DNA from: an uncultured Collinsella sp.
GTDB lineage: Bacteria; Actinomycetota; Coriobacteriia; Coriobacteriales; Coriobacteriaceae
Direction: 5' to 3'
Length of the DNA: 29,743 bases
NCBI GenBank assembly: GCA_900542275.1
Contig: UQMW01000022.1
Span: 1 to 29,743 of the forward strand
Under the pieces are notes generated by a model, which saw only the letters and a list, made by a program, of their open reading frames with translations, was not told the origin of the DNA and searched no databases. Every line of letters begins with the position of its first letter. Position 1 is the stretch's first letter. This document shows, piece after piece, positions 7,910 to 16,544 of this stretch. The position numbers and the translations under genes were made by a program.

Positions 7910-8683
7910 ATGGGCAACTTGAACAACGGCGCGCTCGAGCGCAACGACTCGCGTCGCGTGGCGCTGGTCACGGGCGGCTCGCGTGGTATCGGCCGCGCTT
8001 GTGCCGTGGGCCTGGCGGAGGATGGCTACGATATCGCCGTCGTCTATGCCGGCAGCGTCGATGCGGCGCGCGAGACATGCGAAGCCTGTGAGGCGGCTGG
8101 CGCCACGGCGCGTGCATATCAATGTGACGTGGCCAACCCCGATGCCGTCAACGCGTGCGTGGAGACGGTCCTCAACGACTTTGGCTCCATTTGGGCGCTC
8201 GTCAACAACGCCGGCATCACCCGCGATAGCCTGCTCATGCGTATGGGCGATGACGCCTTCGATCGCGTGCTCGATGTCAATCTCAAGGGCACGTTCAACA
8301 CGACGCGTGCACTCACCAAGACCTTTATGCGCCAGCGCGGCGGTTGCGTCATCAACATGAGCTCGGTCGTGGGCCTGATGGGCAATGCCGGGCAGGCCAA
8401 CTACGCTGCCTCCAAGGCGGGTGTGATAGGGCTTACCAAAGCGGTCGCGCGCGAGCTTGCGCCCCGCGGCGTGAGGGTTAACGCGGTCGCCCCCGGGTTT
8501 GTCGAGACGGACATGACGGCAAAGCTCTCGGAGAAGGTGCGTGCGGCAACCGAGGAGCAGATTCCCCTTAAGCGCATGGCGCGCCCCGAGGAAGTGGCCG
8601 GCGTGGTGCGCTTTTTGGCGAGTGATGCGGCGGCCTACATTACGGGCGAGGTCGTACGCATTGACGGTGGAATGGCGATGTAG
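7910..8683 (+). CDS. fabG: 3-oxoacyl-ACP reductase
   Basis: FabG is the NADPH-dependent reductase of 3-ketoacyl-ACP. The 257-residue short-chain dehydrogenase has the cofactor loop TGGSRGIG (21-28), NNAG (99-102) and the catalytic set Ser152, Tyr165 and Lys169 in YAASK. It ends ITGEVVRIDGGMAM, typical of FabG. About 14 extra residues precede the usual start, but ATG 7910 has a good site (GAAAGGA) and is taken as the start. It lies 30 nt after fabD and 39 nt before fabF in the same operon. Confidence 0.95.
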   Translation: MGNLNNGALERNDSRRVALVTGGSRGIGRACAVGLAEDGYDIAVVYAGSVDAARETCEACEAAGATARAYQCDVANPDAVNACVETVLNDFGSIWALVNNAGITRDSLLMRMGDDAFDRVLDVNLKGTFNTTRALTKTFMRQRGGCVINMSSVVGLMGNAGQANYAASKAGVIGLTKAVARELAPRGVRVNAVAPGFVETDMTAKLSEKVRAATEEQIPLKRMARPEEVAGVVRFLASDAAAYITGEVVRIDGGMAM

Positions 8684-8722
8684 AAACCAGGGCCGAAGAA
8701 CGGCTTGAATGAGGAGACCAAG

Positions 8723-9970
8723 ATGGAACAGAGAGTTGCAATCACCGGCATCGGTGCCGTATCGCCGCTCGGCAACACCGCGCTTGCCACCTGGGCGGCC
8801 ATGTGTGCCGGCACGTGCGGCATCGGCCCGATCACGCACTTCGATACCGATGCGTTTACCGTCAAGGTGGCGGCCGAGGTCAAGGGTTTTGACGGCAACG
8901 AGTACTTTGGCAAGCGTGACGCCAAGCATCTCGATCCCTGCGTTCAGTTTGCGATGGCGGCTTCGGACGAGGCCATGCACGATGCGGGCTTTGATGCCGA
9001 AGGCGCCATCGATCGCGAGCGCCTGGGCGTTTACGTGGGCTCGGGCGTGGGCGGCATGACGACGCTCGTCGACAACGTCCATACGATTGCCGAACGTGGG
9101 CCTCGTCGCGCATCGCCCTACATGATCGCGATGATGATTCCCAACATGGCTTCGGGCAACATCGCGATTCGTCATAAGGCAAAGGGCCCGACCCTGCCCG
9201 TGGTGACTGCGTGCGCGACCTCGGCCCATGCGGTGGGCGAGGCGTTCCGTGCTATCAAGCACGGCTATGCCGACGCGATCCTCGCGGGCGGTGCCGAGGC
9301 GGCCATTATCCCCGATGCCGTTGCGGGCTTTACGTCCTGCCGCGCGTTGACCACCAACCCTGACCCTTCGACGGCTTGCCGCCCGTTCGATGCAGACCGC
9401 GACGGCTTTGTGATGGGCGAGGGCGCCTGCGTGCTCGTGCTCGAGGGTATGGAGCACGCACAGGCCCGCGGTGCGCACATTTACGCCGAGGTCGTGGGCT
9501 ATGGCAACACCGATGATGCCTACCACATCACGAGCCCCGATCCCGAGGCTGCCGGCATTGCCCGCGCGATATCGCTGGCGGTGGCCGAGGGCGACGTTAA
9601 GCCTTCCGAGGGCCTCTACATCAACGCTCACGGCACCTCGACTAAGCTCAACGATTCGTCCGAGACGGCGGGCATTAAGCGTGCACTCGGCGAGGACGCG
9701 GCGCGCGCCGCACATGTCTCGTCGACCAAGTCGATGACCGGCCACATGATCGGTGCCACGGGTGCCATCGAGGTCATGGCCTGCGCCATGGCGCTCGAGC
9801 AGGGCGTGGTGCCCCCGACCATCAACTACCACACGCCCGATCCCGCCTGCGATCTTGACTACACGCCCAATCGCGCGGTTCGCGCCGACCTCACCTGGGC
9901 GCTTTCGACCAACCTGGGCTTTGGCGGACACAACGCCGCCATCGCGCTGCGTAGATATACGAGGAGCTAG
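8723..9970 (+). CDS. fabF: Beta-ketoacyl-ACP synthase II
   Basis: FabF performs the Claisen condensation that lengthens acyl-ACP by two carbons. The 415-residue thiolase-fold enzyme has Cys164 in TACATSAH, His303 in NAHGTSTK and His341 in TGHMIGATG, the KAS II triad. The start is ATG 8723, eight bases after GAGGAG, giving MEQRVAITGIGAVSPLG; a TTG 18 bases upstream lies before that Shine-Dalgarno. No FabB or FabA is present, so this is the only elongating synthase here. accB begins three bases after its stop. Confidence 0.96.
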   Translation: MEQRVAITGIGAVSPLGNTALATWAAMCAGTCGIGPITHFDTDAFTVKVAAEVKGFDGNEYFGKRDAKHLDPCVQFAMAASDEAMHDAGFDAEGAIDRERLGVYVGSGVGGMTTLVDNVHTIAERGPRRASPYMIAMMIPNMASGNIAIRHKAKGPTLPVVTACATSAHAVGEAFRAIKHGYADAILAGGAEAAIIPDAVAGFTSCRALTTNPDPSTACRPFDADRDGFVMGEGACVLVLEGMEHAQARGAHIYAEVVGYGNTDDAYHITSPDPEAAGIARAISLAVAEGDVKPSEGLYINAHGTSTKLNDSSETAGIKRALGEDAARAAHVSSTKSMTGHMIGATGAIEVMACAMALEQGVVPPTINYHTPDPACDLDYTPNRAVRADLTWALSTNLGFGGHNAAIALRRYTRS

Positions 9971-9973
9971 AGC

Positions 9974-10447
9974 ATGGATTCCAAAAGACTTGCCGAGATA
10001 GCCGATGTGATGGAGGACCGCGGCCTCACGCGCGTGCGTGTTGAGGAGCCCGATGGCACCGCGGTCGAACTCGAGCGCGCGAGTGCAGCGCAGCCGGTTG
10101 CCGTGCCCATGCCTATGCCGGGTGCCGTGACCGCTCCAGTATCAGCTCCCGCAGTCGCGCCTGCCGCACCGGAGCCCGCCGCGCAGGCGCCTGCCGCCGC
10201 ACCGGAGCCCAAGGGCACCGAGGTGACCGCTCCCATGGTCGGCGTTTTCTATGCTGCCCCGGCGCCGGGCGACGAGCCGTTTGTGCGCGTGGGCTCCAAG
10301 GTCAGGGCCGGCGAGACCCTCTGCATCATCGAGGCCATGAAGGTTCTTAACGAGGTGACGGCAGAGGCGGATGGCGAGGTGCTCGAGATCTGCGTGGCCG
10401 ACGGCGACCTCGTGGAGTTCGGCAGCTGCCTCATGAGGATCGGATAG
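9974..10447 (+). CDS. accB: Biotin carboxyl carrier protein of acetyl-CoA carboxylase
   Basis: AccB carries biotin between the carboxylase and carboxyltransferase halves of acetyl-CoA carboxylase. The 157-residue protein has an N-terminal segment of about 37 residues, an Ala/Pro-rich linker at 38-78, and a C-terminal biotinyl domain with the acceptor motif EAMK (Lys123). Lys123 should be modified by the divergent BirA. The start ATG at 9974 lies three bases after the fabF stop. fabZ follows directly. The length and architecture are standard for the family. Confidence 0.96.
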   Translation: MDSKRLAEIADVMEDRGLTRVRVEEPDGTAVELERASAAQPVAVPMPMPGAVTAPVSAPAVAPAAPEPAAQAPAAAPEPKGTEVTAPMVGVFYAAPAPGDEPFVRVGSKVRAGETLCIIEAMKVLNEVTAEADGEVLEICVADGDLVEFGSCLMRIG

Positions 10448-10456
10448 GTGATATCC

Positions 10457-10879
10457 ATGAACAAAGAAGAGCTCAAGAAGCTGTTGCCGCATCGCGAGCC
10501 GATGCTTTTGCTCGACGAAGCCGAGCTGGTGGGCGACGAGGCTCACGGCAATATCAAGATTACGGGCGACGAGTACTTTTTGCAGGGGCATTTTCCGGGA
10601 AACCCGGTCGTCCCCGGCGTGATTCAGTGCGAGATGCTCGCCCAGAACTGCTGCGTGCTGCTGATGGGCGATGAGGAGGCGCGCGGCGCGACGCCGTTCT
10701 ACACGAGTCTGGACAAGGTGCGCTTTAAGCGTCCGGTGCGCCCGGGCGACACGGTGGATCTGGTGTGCTCCATCACGCGTGCACACGGGCCGTTCCGCTT
10801 TGCGACGGGTACCGCGAGCGTCAACGGTGAGGTTTGCTGCCGCGCCGATATGTCTTTTGCACTCATGCACGAAAGTTAA
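10457..10879 (+). CDS. fabZ: 3-hydroxyacyl-ACP dehydratase
   Basis: FabZ dehydrates 3-hydroxyacyl-ACP to trans-2-enoyl-ACP. The 140-residue hot-dog protein has PHREPMLLLD near the N-terminus, active-site His45 in GHFPGNPVVPG, and Glu59 in QCEML. The start is taken as ATG 10457, with AGGTGAT upstream; a GTG at 10448 would add three residues. It sits between accB and accC, as in streptococci and lactobacilli. No isomerising partner such as FabA or FabM is in the operon, so how unsaturated chains would be made is not visible here. Confidence 0.94.
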   Translation: MNKEELKKLLPHREPMLLLDEAELVGDEAHGNIKITGDEYFLQGHFPGNPVVPGVIQCEMLAQNCCVLLMGDEEARGATPFYTSLDKVRFKRPVRPGDTVDLVCSITRAHGPFRFATGTASVNGEVCCRADMSFALMHES

Positions 10880-10889
10880 GGAAGGCTTC

Positions 10890-12233
10890 ATGTTCGACAA
10901 AGTGCTCATCGCCAACCGCGGCGAAGTCGCGGTCCGTGTTATCCGCGCGTGCCGCGATATGGGCATCAAGACCGTCGCCGTTTATTCCACGGCCGATGCG
11001 GACGCGCTGCACGTGCAGCTTGCCGACGAGGCGTATTGCATCGGCGGCCCGCGTCTTGCCGAGAGCTACCTCAACGACGATGCCGTGCTCACCTGTGCCG
11101 TAAAGTCGGGAGCTAAGGCAATTCATCCCGGCTATGGCTTTTTCTCCGAGAAGGCGAGCTTCGTGCGCGACTGCGACAAGTACGGTCTGGCGTTTGTCGG
11201 TCCCTCGGCCGAGGTGATCGACAGCATGGGCGACAAGGACGCCGCACGCCGAACGGCCGCTGCCGCGGGCGTGCCCATCGTGCCGGGCTGCGATTTGCTC
11301 AAAAGCCCCGAGGAGGCGACGACCGAGGCTGAGCGCATCGGCTGTCCCGTGCTCATCAAGGCGCGTGCCGGCGGTGGCGGTCGCGGTATTCGCAAGGTCG
11401 AGCGCGTGGAAGACGCGGCAAAGGCGTTCATCGAGGCGCGTGCCGAGGGCGAGGCCGTTTTTGGCGACGGCGAGTGCTACATGGAGAAGTTCGTCGCGCC
11501 GGCGCATCACGTTGAGGTACAGATTATGGCCGATAAGCAGGGCCATGTGTTTTCGCTCGGTGAGCGCGAGTGCTCGGTGCAGCGCCGCAATCAAAAGCTG
11601 ATCGAGGAGAGCCCCGCGCCGTGCCTCGACGGACGCGACGATATTCGTGCCCGTATGCACAAGGCGGCGCGCGACTTGGCTCGTGCCGTCGGTTATGAGG
11701 GCGCTGGCACCATCGAGTTTCTGTACTCGGACGACGGCAATTTCTACTTTATGGAAATGAACACGCGCTTGCAGGTGGAGCATCCGGTTACGGAGTTTGT
11801 GACCGATACCGACCTGGTTAAGTGGCAGCTGCGCGTGACTGCCGGCCAGCCTCTGCCCTTTGAGCAGGAGGACATGCCGGTCCACAACCATGCCATGGAG
11901 TGCCGCATCAATGCCGAAACGCCGGACTTTCTGCCGTCATGCGGAACGGTCACCGCGTTGCGTGTGCCGGGCGGCCCGCGCGTGCGCTGGGATTCCGCCA
12001 TGTTTACCGGTGCGAACGTTCCGCCGTACTACGACTCCATGCTCGGCAAGCTCATCGTGTGCGCGCCCACGCGTGACGGCGCCATTCGCAAGATGCGCTC
12101 GGCCCTGGGCGAGCTCGTGATTGAGGGCGTGAGCGAAAACAGCGAGCTTCAGCTCGACGTGCTGGCAAACGACGAGTTCTTGTCGGGCATGTACCACACC
12201 GATCTGATGGGGCATCTCTATGCTGATGAATAG
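10890..12233 (+). CDS. accC: Biotin carboxylase subunit of acetyl-CoA carboxylase
   Basis: AccC carboxylates the biotin of AccB using ATP and bicarbonate. The 447-residue ATP-grasp enzyme starts MFDKVLIANRGEVAVRVIRA. It has the glycine-rich loop KARAGGGGRGIRKV (about 157-170), HHVEVQ, and the catalytic-metal motif EMNTRLQVEHPVTE. The ATG at 10890 follows AAGGAAGG. An open frame extends upstream into fabZ but lacks family similarity. It overlaps the accDA start by 14 bases, implying coupled translation of the two enzyme halves. Confidence 0.96.
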   Translation: MFDKVLIANRGEVAVRVIRACRDMGIKTVAVYSTADADALHVQLADEAYCIGGPRLAESYLNDDAVLTCAVKSGAKAIHPGYGFFSEKASFVRDCDKYGLAFVGPSAEVIDSMGDKDAARRTAAAAGVPIVPGCDLLKSPEEATTEAERIGCPVLIKARAGGGGRGIRKVERVEDAAKAFIEARAEGEAVFGDGECYMEKFVAPAHHVEVQIMADKQGHVFSLGERECSVQRRNQKLIEESPAPCLDGRDDIRARMHKAARDLARAVGYEGAGTIEFLYSDDGNFYFMEMNTRLQVEHPVTEFVTDTDLVKWQLRVTAGQPLPFEQEDMPVHNHAMECRINAETPDFLPSCGTVTALRVPGGPRVRWDSAMFTGANVPPYYDSMLGKLIVCAPTRDGAIRKMRSALGELVIEGVSENSELQLDVLANDEFLSGMYHTDLMGHLYADE

Positions 12234-13944
12234 AAAAGCGAAGACGGTCAACGTCCTCGAGGGGCCGATGACCGAGTCGTGCGCCGAGTTTCCCGCGCGC
12301 CACGTGTTTATCAAGTGCCCGGAGTGCCGCCGTGTGATCGATGAGGCACGCCTGCACGACAACCTCGAGGTCTGCCCTCGTTGCGGCAAACACTTTCGCG
12401 TGAGCGGTCGCGCGCGCATGCGCATGACGGTTGACGAGGGCACGTTTGAGGAATGGGATGCCAGTCTGGCGTCGGAGGACTTCCTCTCGTTTCCCGGCTA
12501 TGCCGACAAGCTTAAGAGCGCGGGCGAGCGTTCGGGCGAGCGAGATGCCGTCGTGTGCGGCAGGGGCAAAATCCGCGGCTGCGATACGGCACTCTTCTTT
12601 ATGGATGCCAACTTTATGATGGGCTCGATGGGCTCCGTGGTGGGCGAGAAGATCTGTCGCACATTTGAGCGTGCGACCGAGCTGGGATTGCCAGTTGTCG
12701 GCTTTACCGTTTCGGGCGGTGCGCGCATGCAAGAGGGCGTGACATCGCTTATGCAGATGGCCAAGATTTCTGCGGCGGTTAGGCGCCACAGCGAGGCGGG
12801 CGGTCTGTATGTCACGGTGCTCACCGATCCTACGACCGGAGGCGTAACCGCGAGCTTCGCCATGGAGGGCGACATTATCCTGGCCGAGCCCGATGCCCTG
12901 ACGGCATTTGCCGGCCCGCGTGTGATCGAGCAGAACATGCACAAGCGTCTGCCCAAGGGATTCCAGCGTTCCGAGTTTTTGCTGGAGCACGGCTTTTGCG
13001 ATGCCGTTGTTCCGCGTGGTGAGATTGCGCTCACGGTAGGCGAGCTGCTGGCGCTGCACGAAGGACACGCGCCCGGCCTGGGGGCGCCACATGAGATCGT
13101 GCATGCGGGTCGCCGCGGCAAAAAGCTGGGACACTTGTTTAAGCGCTCGACGGCACCAAAAACCGCGCTCGAGATTGTTAAGCAGACCCGCTCGGCAGAT
13201 CGCGCCACGGCGGGTGAGATGATCTCGCTGGGCCTGGATGGATTTGTGGAGCTGTACGGCGACCGCTACTTTGGCGACGATGCTGCCGTGGTGGGCGGCA
13301 TCGGCTGGAAAGACGGGCGGCCCGTGACGGTTATCGCCATCGAGCGCGGTACCACGACCAAAGAGCGCATGCGTCGCAACTTTGGTATGGCACATCCCGA
13401 GGGCTACCGCAAGGCACGTCGCCTGATGCACCAAGCCGAGAAATTTGGCCGGCCGGTTCTGTGCCTGGTTGATACTTCGGGCGCGTTTTGCGGCATCGGT
13501 GCCGAGGAGCGCGGCCAGGGCGAGGCGATTGCCCAGAATCTCATGGAGATGAGCGGCCTTAAGACGCCGATTGTCTCGGTGGTGACAGGCGAGGGCGGCT
13601 CTGGTGGCGCGCTGGCGCTGTCCGTGGCCGACCGCATCCTGATGCTCTCGAGCTCGGCCTATTCGGTCGTGAGCCCCGAGGCCTGTGCGTCGATCCTGTG
13701 GAAGGATACCGAGCGCGCGAATGAGGCTGCCGAGGCGCTTAAACTCACGGCCCCCGATCTGCTGGCGCTCGGCATCATCGACGGCATCGTTGACGATAGG
13801 GGCCTGTCGCATGAGGAGATCGCCGGCGCCGTCATGTCCTCGGCATTTGATGCCTTCGATACGCTTGGTCAGCTCGACGACGCGACCCTCACAAACCTCC
13901 GCTACGAAAAGTACCGCACAATCGGTCGGTACCGCACGATGTGA
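12220..13944 (+). CDS. accDA: Fused acetyl-CoA carboxylase carboxyltransferase, beta and alpha
   Basis: This one 574-residue chain holds both carboxyltransferase subunits that move CO2 from biotin to acetyl-CoA. The AccD-like part (about 1-285) has the zinc ribbon with Cys33, Cys36, Cys52 and Cys55 and the crotonase-type core (FTVSGGARMQEGV). The AccA-like part (about 290-574) has the Glu/Arg-rich entry and RGQGEAIAQNLMEM and GEGGSGGALALSVADRI. In streptococci and E. coli these are two genes; here there is no stop between them. ATG 12220 lies inside accC, and a second ATG two codons later is equally possible. It is the last gene of the fatty-acid operon, and its stop codon lies inside a repeat (13940-13972). 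Confidence 0.93.
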   Translation: MLMNRKAKTVNVLEGPMTESCAEFPARHVFIKCPECRRVIDEARLHDNLEVCPRCGKHFRVSGRARMRMTVDEGTFEEWDASLASEDFLSFPGYADKLKSAGERSGERDAVVCGRGKIRGCDTALFFMDANFMMGSMGSVVGEKICRTFERATELGLPVVGFTVSGGARMQEGVTSLMQMAKISAAVRRHSEAGGLYVTVLTDPTTGGVTASFAMEGDIILAEPDALTAFAGPRVIEQNMHKRLPKGFQRSEFLLEHGFCDAVVPRGEIALTVGELLALHEGHAPGLGAPHEIVHAGRRGKKLGHLFKRSTAPKTALEIVKQTRSADRATAGEMISLGLDGFVELYGDRYFGDDAAVVGGIGWKDGRPVTVIAIERGTTTKERMRRNFGMAHPEGYRKARRLMHQAEKFGRPVLCLVDTSGAFCGIGAEERGQGEAIAQNLMEMSGLKTPIVSVVTGEGGSGGALALSVADRILMLSSSAYSVVSPEACASILWKDTERANEAAEALKLTAPDLLALGIIDGIVDDRGLSHEEIAGAVMSSAFDAFDTLGQLDDATLTNLRYEKYRTIGRYRTM

Positions 13945-13972
13945 CAAAGGGACAGTCCGCATGTCACATTGG
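13940..13972 (+). repeat. REP-like palindromic repeat, copy 1
   Basis: The stretch runs GTGACAAAGGGACAGTCC, then GCATGTCACATTGG, and recurs with a few changes at 15205-15238. It is partly palindromic (GTGAC...GTCAC, GGAC...GTCC). The accDA stop codon TGA lies within it. Similar GTGACAAAGGGACAGTCC-type intergenic repeats are familiar from many gut bacteria; I infer the same class here. Confidence 0.6.
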
Positions 13973-13984
13973 GAAAGGCGTTCC

Positions 13985-15199
13985 ATGTCACAAGTTTCTA
14001 ACACCTCGTTTACAACGATGGTTTCATCAAACGCCATGGCCGTGGTGGACTATCTGTCCAAAAGCATGATGTCGGCGCTGCCGTTTATTGTCTGCGCGGC
14101 ATTGTTCCGCACCGTCGCCGTCATTATGGGCGAAGGCATGCTGGGCCTGTGGTCTGCCGATTCCGAAATCTATCGCCTGTTCTACAGTTGGCTCTATAAC
14201 GCCGGCTACTACTTTTTGCCCATTTATCTTGGGTGGGCCGCCGCCCGCCAGCTCGGTTGCTCGGAGCAGTTGGGCATGATGCTGGGCGGCGTATTGATTG
14301 CGCCCGACCTGCTTAAGCTCGTAGATACCGCATCGACGACGGGGGCATCGATGACTTCCGTGTATGGTCTGCTTCCCGCGCCGGTCAACGATTACACGAC
14401 GACTGTTATTCCGGTTCTCATTTCGGTGCCCGTGCTATGGCGAGTGGAGTGTTTCTTTCAGCGCGTTATCCCTAAGGCCGTGACGTTTTCGTTCGTTCCG
14501 TTTGCAACCATGCTTGTCATGGTTCCGGTTTCGCTGTGTATTACGGCGCCGGCGGGCAGCTATCTAGGCATGCTGTTGGGCCAGCTTATGTTTATGCTTG
14601 GCAATTCCGGTGGCATCGTGTCGCTGCTCACGCTCATGGGGCTTGCCGCCAGCTGGGAGTTCCTTAAGATCGCGGGCGTCAGCAACGTCGTCCTATCGCT
14701 CGCCTATGCGCAGTTTATGAGCGTGGGAACGGATTCGTGCATTCTGATCGCCGCGACGATGGCAACGTTCGCCGTTTGGGGCATGCCCTTTGGCGCGTCG
14801 CTTCGCGTTGCGGATAAGGACGAGAAGGCGCTCATGCTGGGCTATTCAATCTCGGGTGTTCTTGGCGGCGTAAGCGAGCCGGCGCTGTACGGTTGCGGCT
14901 TTAAATATGGCAGGTGCCTGACGTGCATGGCCATTGGCGGCGCCGTCGGAGGCCTTGTTGCGGCCGTGGGCCACGTTACGGCCTATACCATCGGCATGAC
15001 GAATGTCCTCATGGTCATTGGCTTTGCCACGGGCGGCATCTCGAACCTGCTGTGGTGCTGCGCCGCCGGCGGTGTGGCATTTGCGGTGTCTGCGGCGCTG
15101 AGCTACTGCTTTGGCGTGGTGCCGGCGAAGGGGCAGGCGACGGGGGACGGAGCTGATTCACCCGAAACAGTTGCGAGCGCTGCTGAAGTAAGCGCATAA
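13985..15199 (+). CDS. PTS EIIC-type sugar permease, standalone
   Basis: This is a polytopic membrane protein of about 404 residues with roughly ten hydrophobic segments. The segment GVSEPALYGCGFKYGR is the hallmark of EIIC domains of the glucose/sucrose/beta-glucoside PTS family. No EIIB or EIIA domain is fused or adjacent, so it would need partners encoded elsewhere, or it may have a different role. The start is uncertain. ATG 13961 lies inside the repeat, so ATG 13985, preceded by GGGAAAGG, is preferred. The gene is bracketed by two copies of that repeat and ends in front of a terminator. The substrate cannot be assigned. Confidence 0.8.
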   Translation: MSQVSNTSFTTMVSSNAMAVVDYLSKSMMSALPFIVCAALFRTVAVIMGEGMLGLWSADSEIYRLFYSWLYNAGYYFLPIYLGWAAARQLGCSEQLGMMLGGVLIAPDLLKLVDTASTTGASMTSVYGLLPAPVNDYTTTVIPVLISVPVLWRVECFFQRVIPKAVTFSFVPFATMLVMVPVSLCITAPAGSYLGMLLGQLMFMLGNSGGIVSLLTLMGLAASWEFLKIAGVSNVVLSLAYAQFMSVGTDSCILIAATMATFAVWGMPFGASLRVADKDEKALMLGYSISGVLGGVSEPALYGCGFKYGRCLTCMAIGGAVGGLVAAVGHVTAYTIGMTNVLMVIGFATGGISNLLWCCAAGGVAFAVSAALSYCFGVVPAKGQATGDGADSPETVASAAEVSA

Positions 15200-15204
15200 A
15201 CCTG

Positions 15205-15238
15205 TGTGACAAAGGGGCAGTCCCGCATGGCACATTCC
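15205..15238 (+). repeat. REP-like palindromic repeat, copy 2
   Basis: TGTGACAAAGGGGCAGTCCC continues as GCATGGCACATTCC. It aligns with 13940-13972 in the same orientation, with a few substitutions and one inserted C. In both copies the GGG...CCC type pairing is kept or improved. It lies between the EIIC stop and the terminator. Confidence 0.6.
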
Positions 15239-15271
15239 AAGGTCGTGGCCCGTGTTGGTTGCGGCCTTTTT
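15239..15271 (+). terminator. Probable rho-independent terminator after the EIIC gene
   Basis: AAGGTCG (15239-15245) pairs with CGGCCTT (15262-15268), running into a T-run at 15267-15271. The stem is only seven base pairs and the loop is 16 nt, so it is weaker than the one after rpsJ. Confidence 0.55.
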
Positions 15272-15350
15272 GTATCTGTGGGGCAAAGTGGCTACACTAC
15301 AATCCGTTTGAGCAATAGATATATAGGTAGTACCGTGGGGGCGGATGTAG

Positions 15351-16505
15351 ATGGTCGAGTGGATTGTTAAGCGTGCGCAGGGCGACCGTGCGCGCGTGGG
15401 CACGTTGACGGGCGTGGTGTGTATTCTCGCCAATGTGGCACTATGCGCTGCGAAGGGCGTAATTGGCGTGCTGTCGGGATCGGTTTCGATTGTGGCGGAC
15501 GCCATGAATAATCTGTCCGATGCTAGCTCGAACATCGTGAGCGTGCTTGGCTTTAAGCTGGCGGGCAAGCCAGCAGACCCCGAGCATCCTTACGGTCATG
15601 GCCGCTACGAGTATCTCTCGGGTCTGGTTGTGGCGGCGCTCGTGCTGCTTATTGGCATCGAACTGGTGAAGTCCTCGGTGGAGCGTATCGTCAACCCAGA
15701 GCCTGTCGAGTTCTCGCTTGCCCTGGTGGCAGTCCTGGCACTTTCGATGGTTGTAAAGCTGTGGATGGCGGCCCTCAACCAAAAGCTCGGTGACCGCATT
15801 GAGTCCGAGACGTTGCATGCGACCGCTCAGGATTCCAAAAACGATGTCCTAGCCACGGGCGCCGTGCTGGCGTGCGCGATTGTTTCCCAGGTGACGCATA
15901 TCAATCTTGACGCATGGGTCGGCCTTGCCGTTGGCGCCTATATCGGCTGGAGTGGTTTTGAGCTCATCCAGGATACGGTGAGCCCGCTTTTGGGCCAGGC
16001 ACCCGATCCAAAGCTGGTCAAGCACATTCGAGACAAGATCATGAGCTACCCCGGCGTTTTGGGCGTCCACGACCTTATGGTTCACGATTACGGTCCGGGC
16101 AGGAAGTTTGCAAGTGCGCACGCCGAGATGGCGGCCGAGGCCAGCCCGCTGGAAAGTCACGACACGCTCGATAACATCGAGCAGTCGTTTAGGAACGAAG
16201 ACGGTATGATCGTCACGCTCCATTATGACCCCATCGTGACCGACGATCCAAAGGTGGCGAGCATGCGTCTGCGCATCAACGCCATGGCTCAAGAGGTCGA
16301 TAGCCGCCTCTCGATCCACGACCTACGCTGTGTTCCGGGCCCCACGCATACCAACGTGATCTTTGACTGCGTACGTCCCTCGGATTTGGCGATGAGCGCC
16401 GAGGACCTAAAGCACGCGTTGGCCCAGAGGGTCGAATCCGAATATCCCAAGTCGATTGCCAAGATCACGATCGACGAAGACTATGTCGGCCATACCCACG
16501 AGTAG
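15351..16505 (+). CDS. Cation diffusion facilitator family transporter
   Basis: CDF proteins export divalent metals such as zinc, iron, manganese or cobalt in exchange for protons. The 384-residue protein has about six transmembrane segments in the first 215 residues. The first metal-site motif DAMNNLSDASSN, the signature HPYGHGRYEY, and the second HxxxD-type site (HATAQDSKND) are present. The C-terminal cytoplasmic domain (VLGVHDLMVHDYGPGRKF) is followed by a longer tail than in the shortest CDFs. The ATG at 15351 is preceded only by a G-rich stretch. A TACAAT (15298-15303) could be its -10. Metal specificity cannot be read from the sequence. Confidence 0.9.
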   Translation: MVEWIVKRAQGDRARVGTLTGVVCILANVALCAAKGVIGVLSGSVSIVADAMNNLSDASSNIVSVLGFKLAGKPADPEHPYGHGRYEYLSGLVVAALVLLIGIELVKSSVERIVNPEPVEFSLALVAVLALSMVVKLWMAALNQKLGDRIESETLHATAQDSKNDVLATGAVLACAIVSQVTHINLDAWVGLAVGAYIGWSGFELIQDTVSPLLGQAPDPKLVKHIRDKIMSYPGVLGVHDLMVHDYGPGRKFASAHAEMAAEASPLESHDTLDNIEQSFRNEDGMIVTLHYDPIVTDDPKVASMRLRINAMAQEVDSRLSIHDLRCVPGPTHTNVIFDCVRPSDLAMSAEDLKHALAQRVESEYPKSIAKITIDEDYVGHTHE

Positions 16506-16544
16506 GGCCGAGCCGATAAAGCAACTGATGCAGAAGGGGAGAGC

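Noticed and set aside
7484..9931. An 815-codon minus-strand open frame across fabD, fabG and fabF
   Set aside because: Antisense to three clear enzymes; Arg/His/Ala-rich translation with no domain; a high-GC shadow.
12052..14037. A 661-codon minus-strand open frame opposite accDA
   Set aside because: Entirely covered by accC and accDA, low-complexity composition, no family resemblance.
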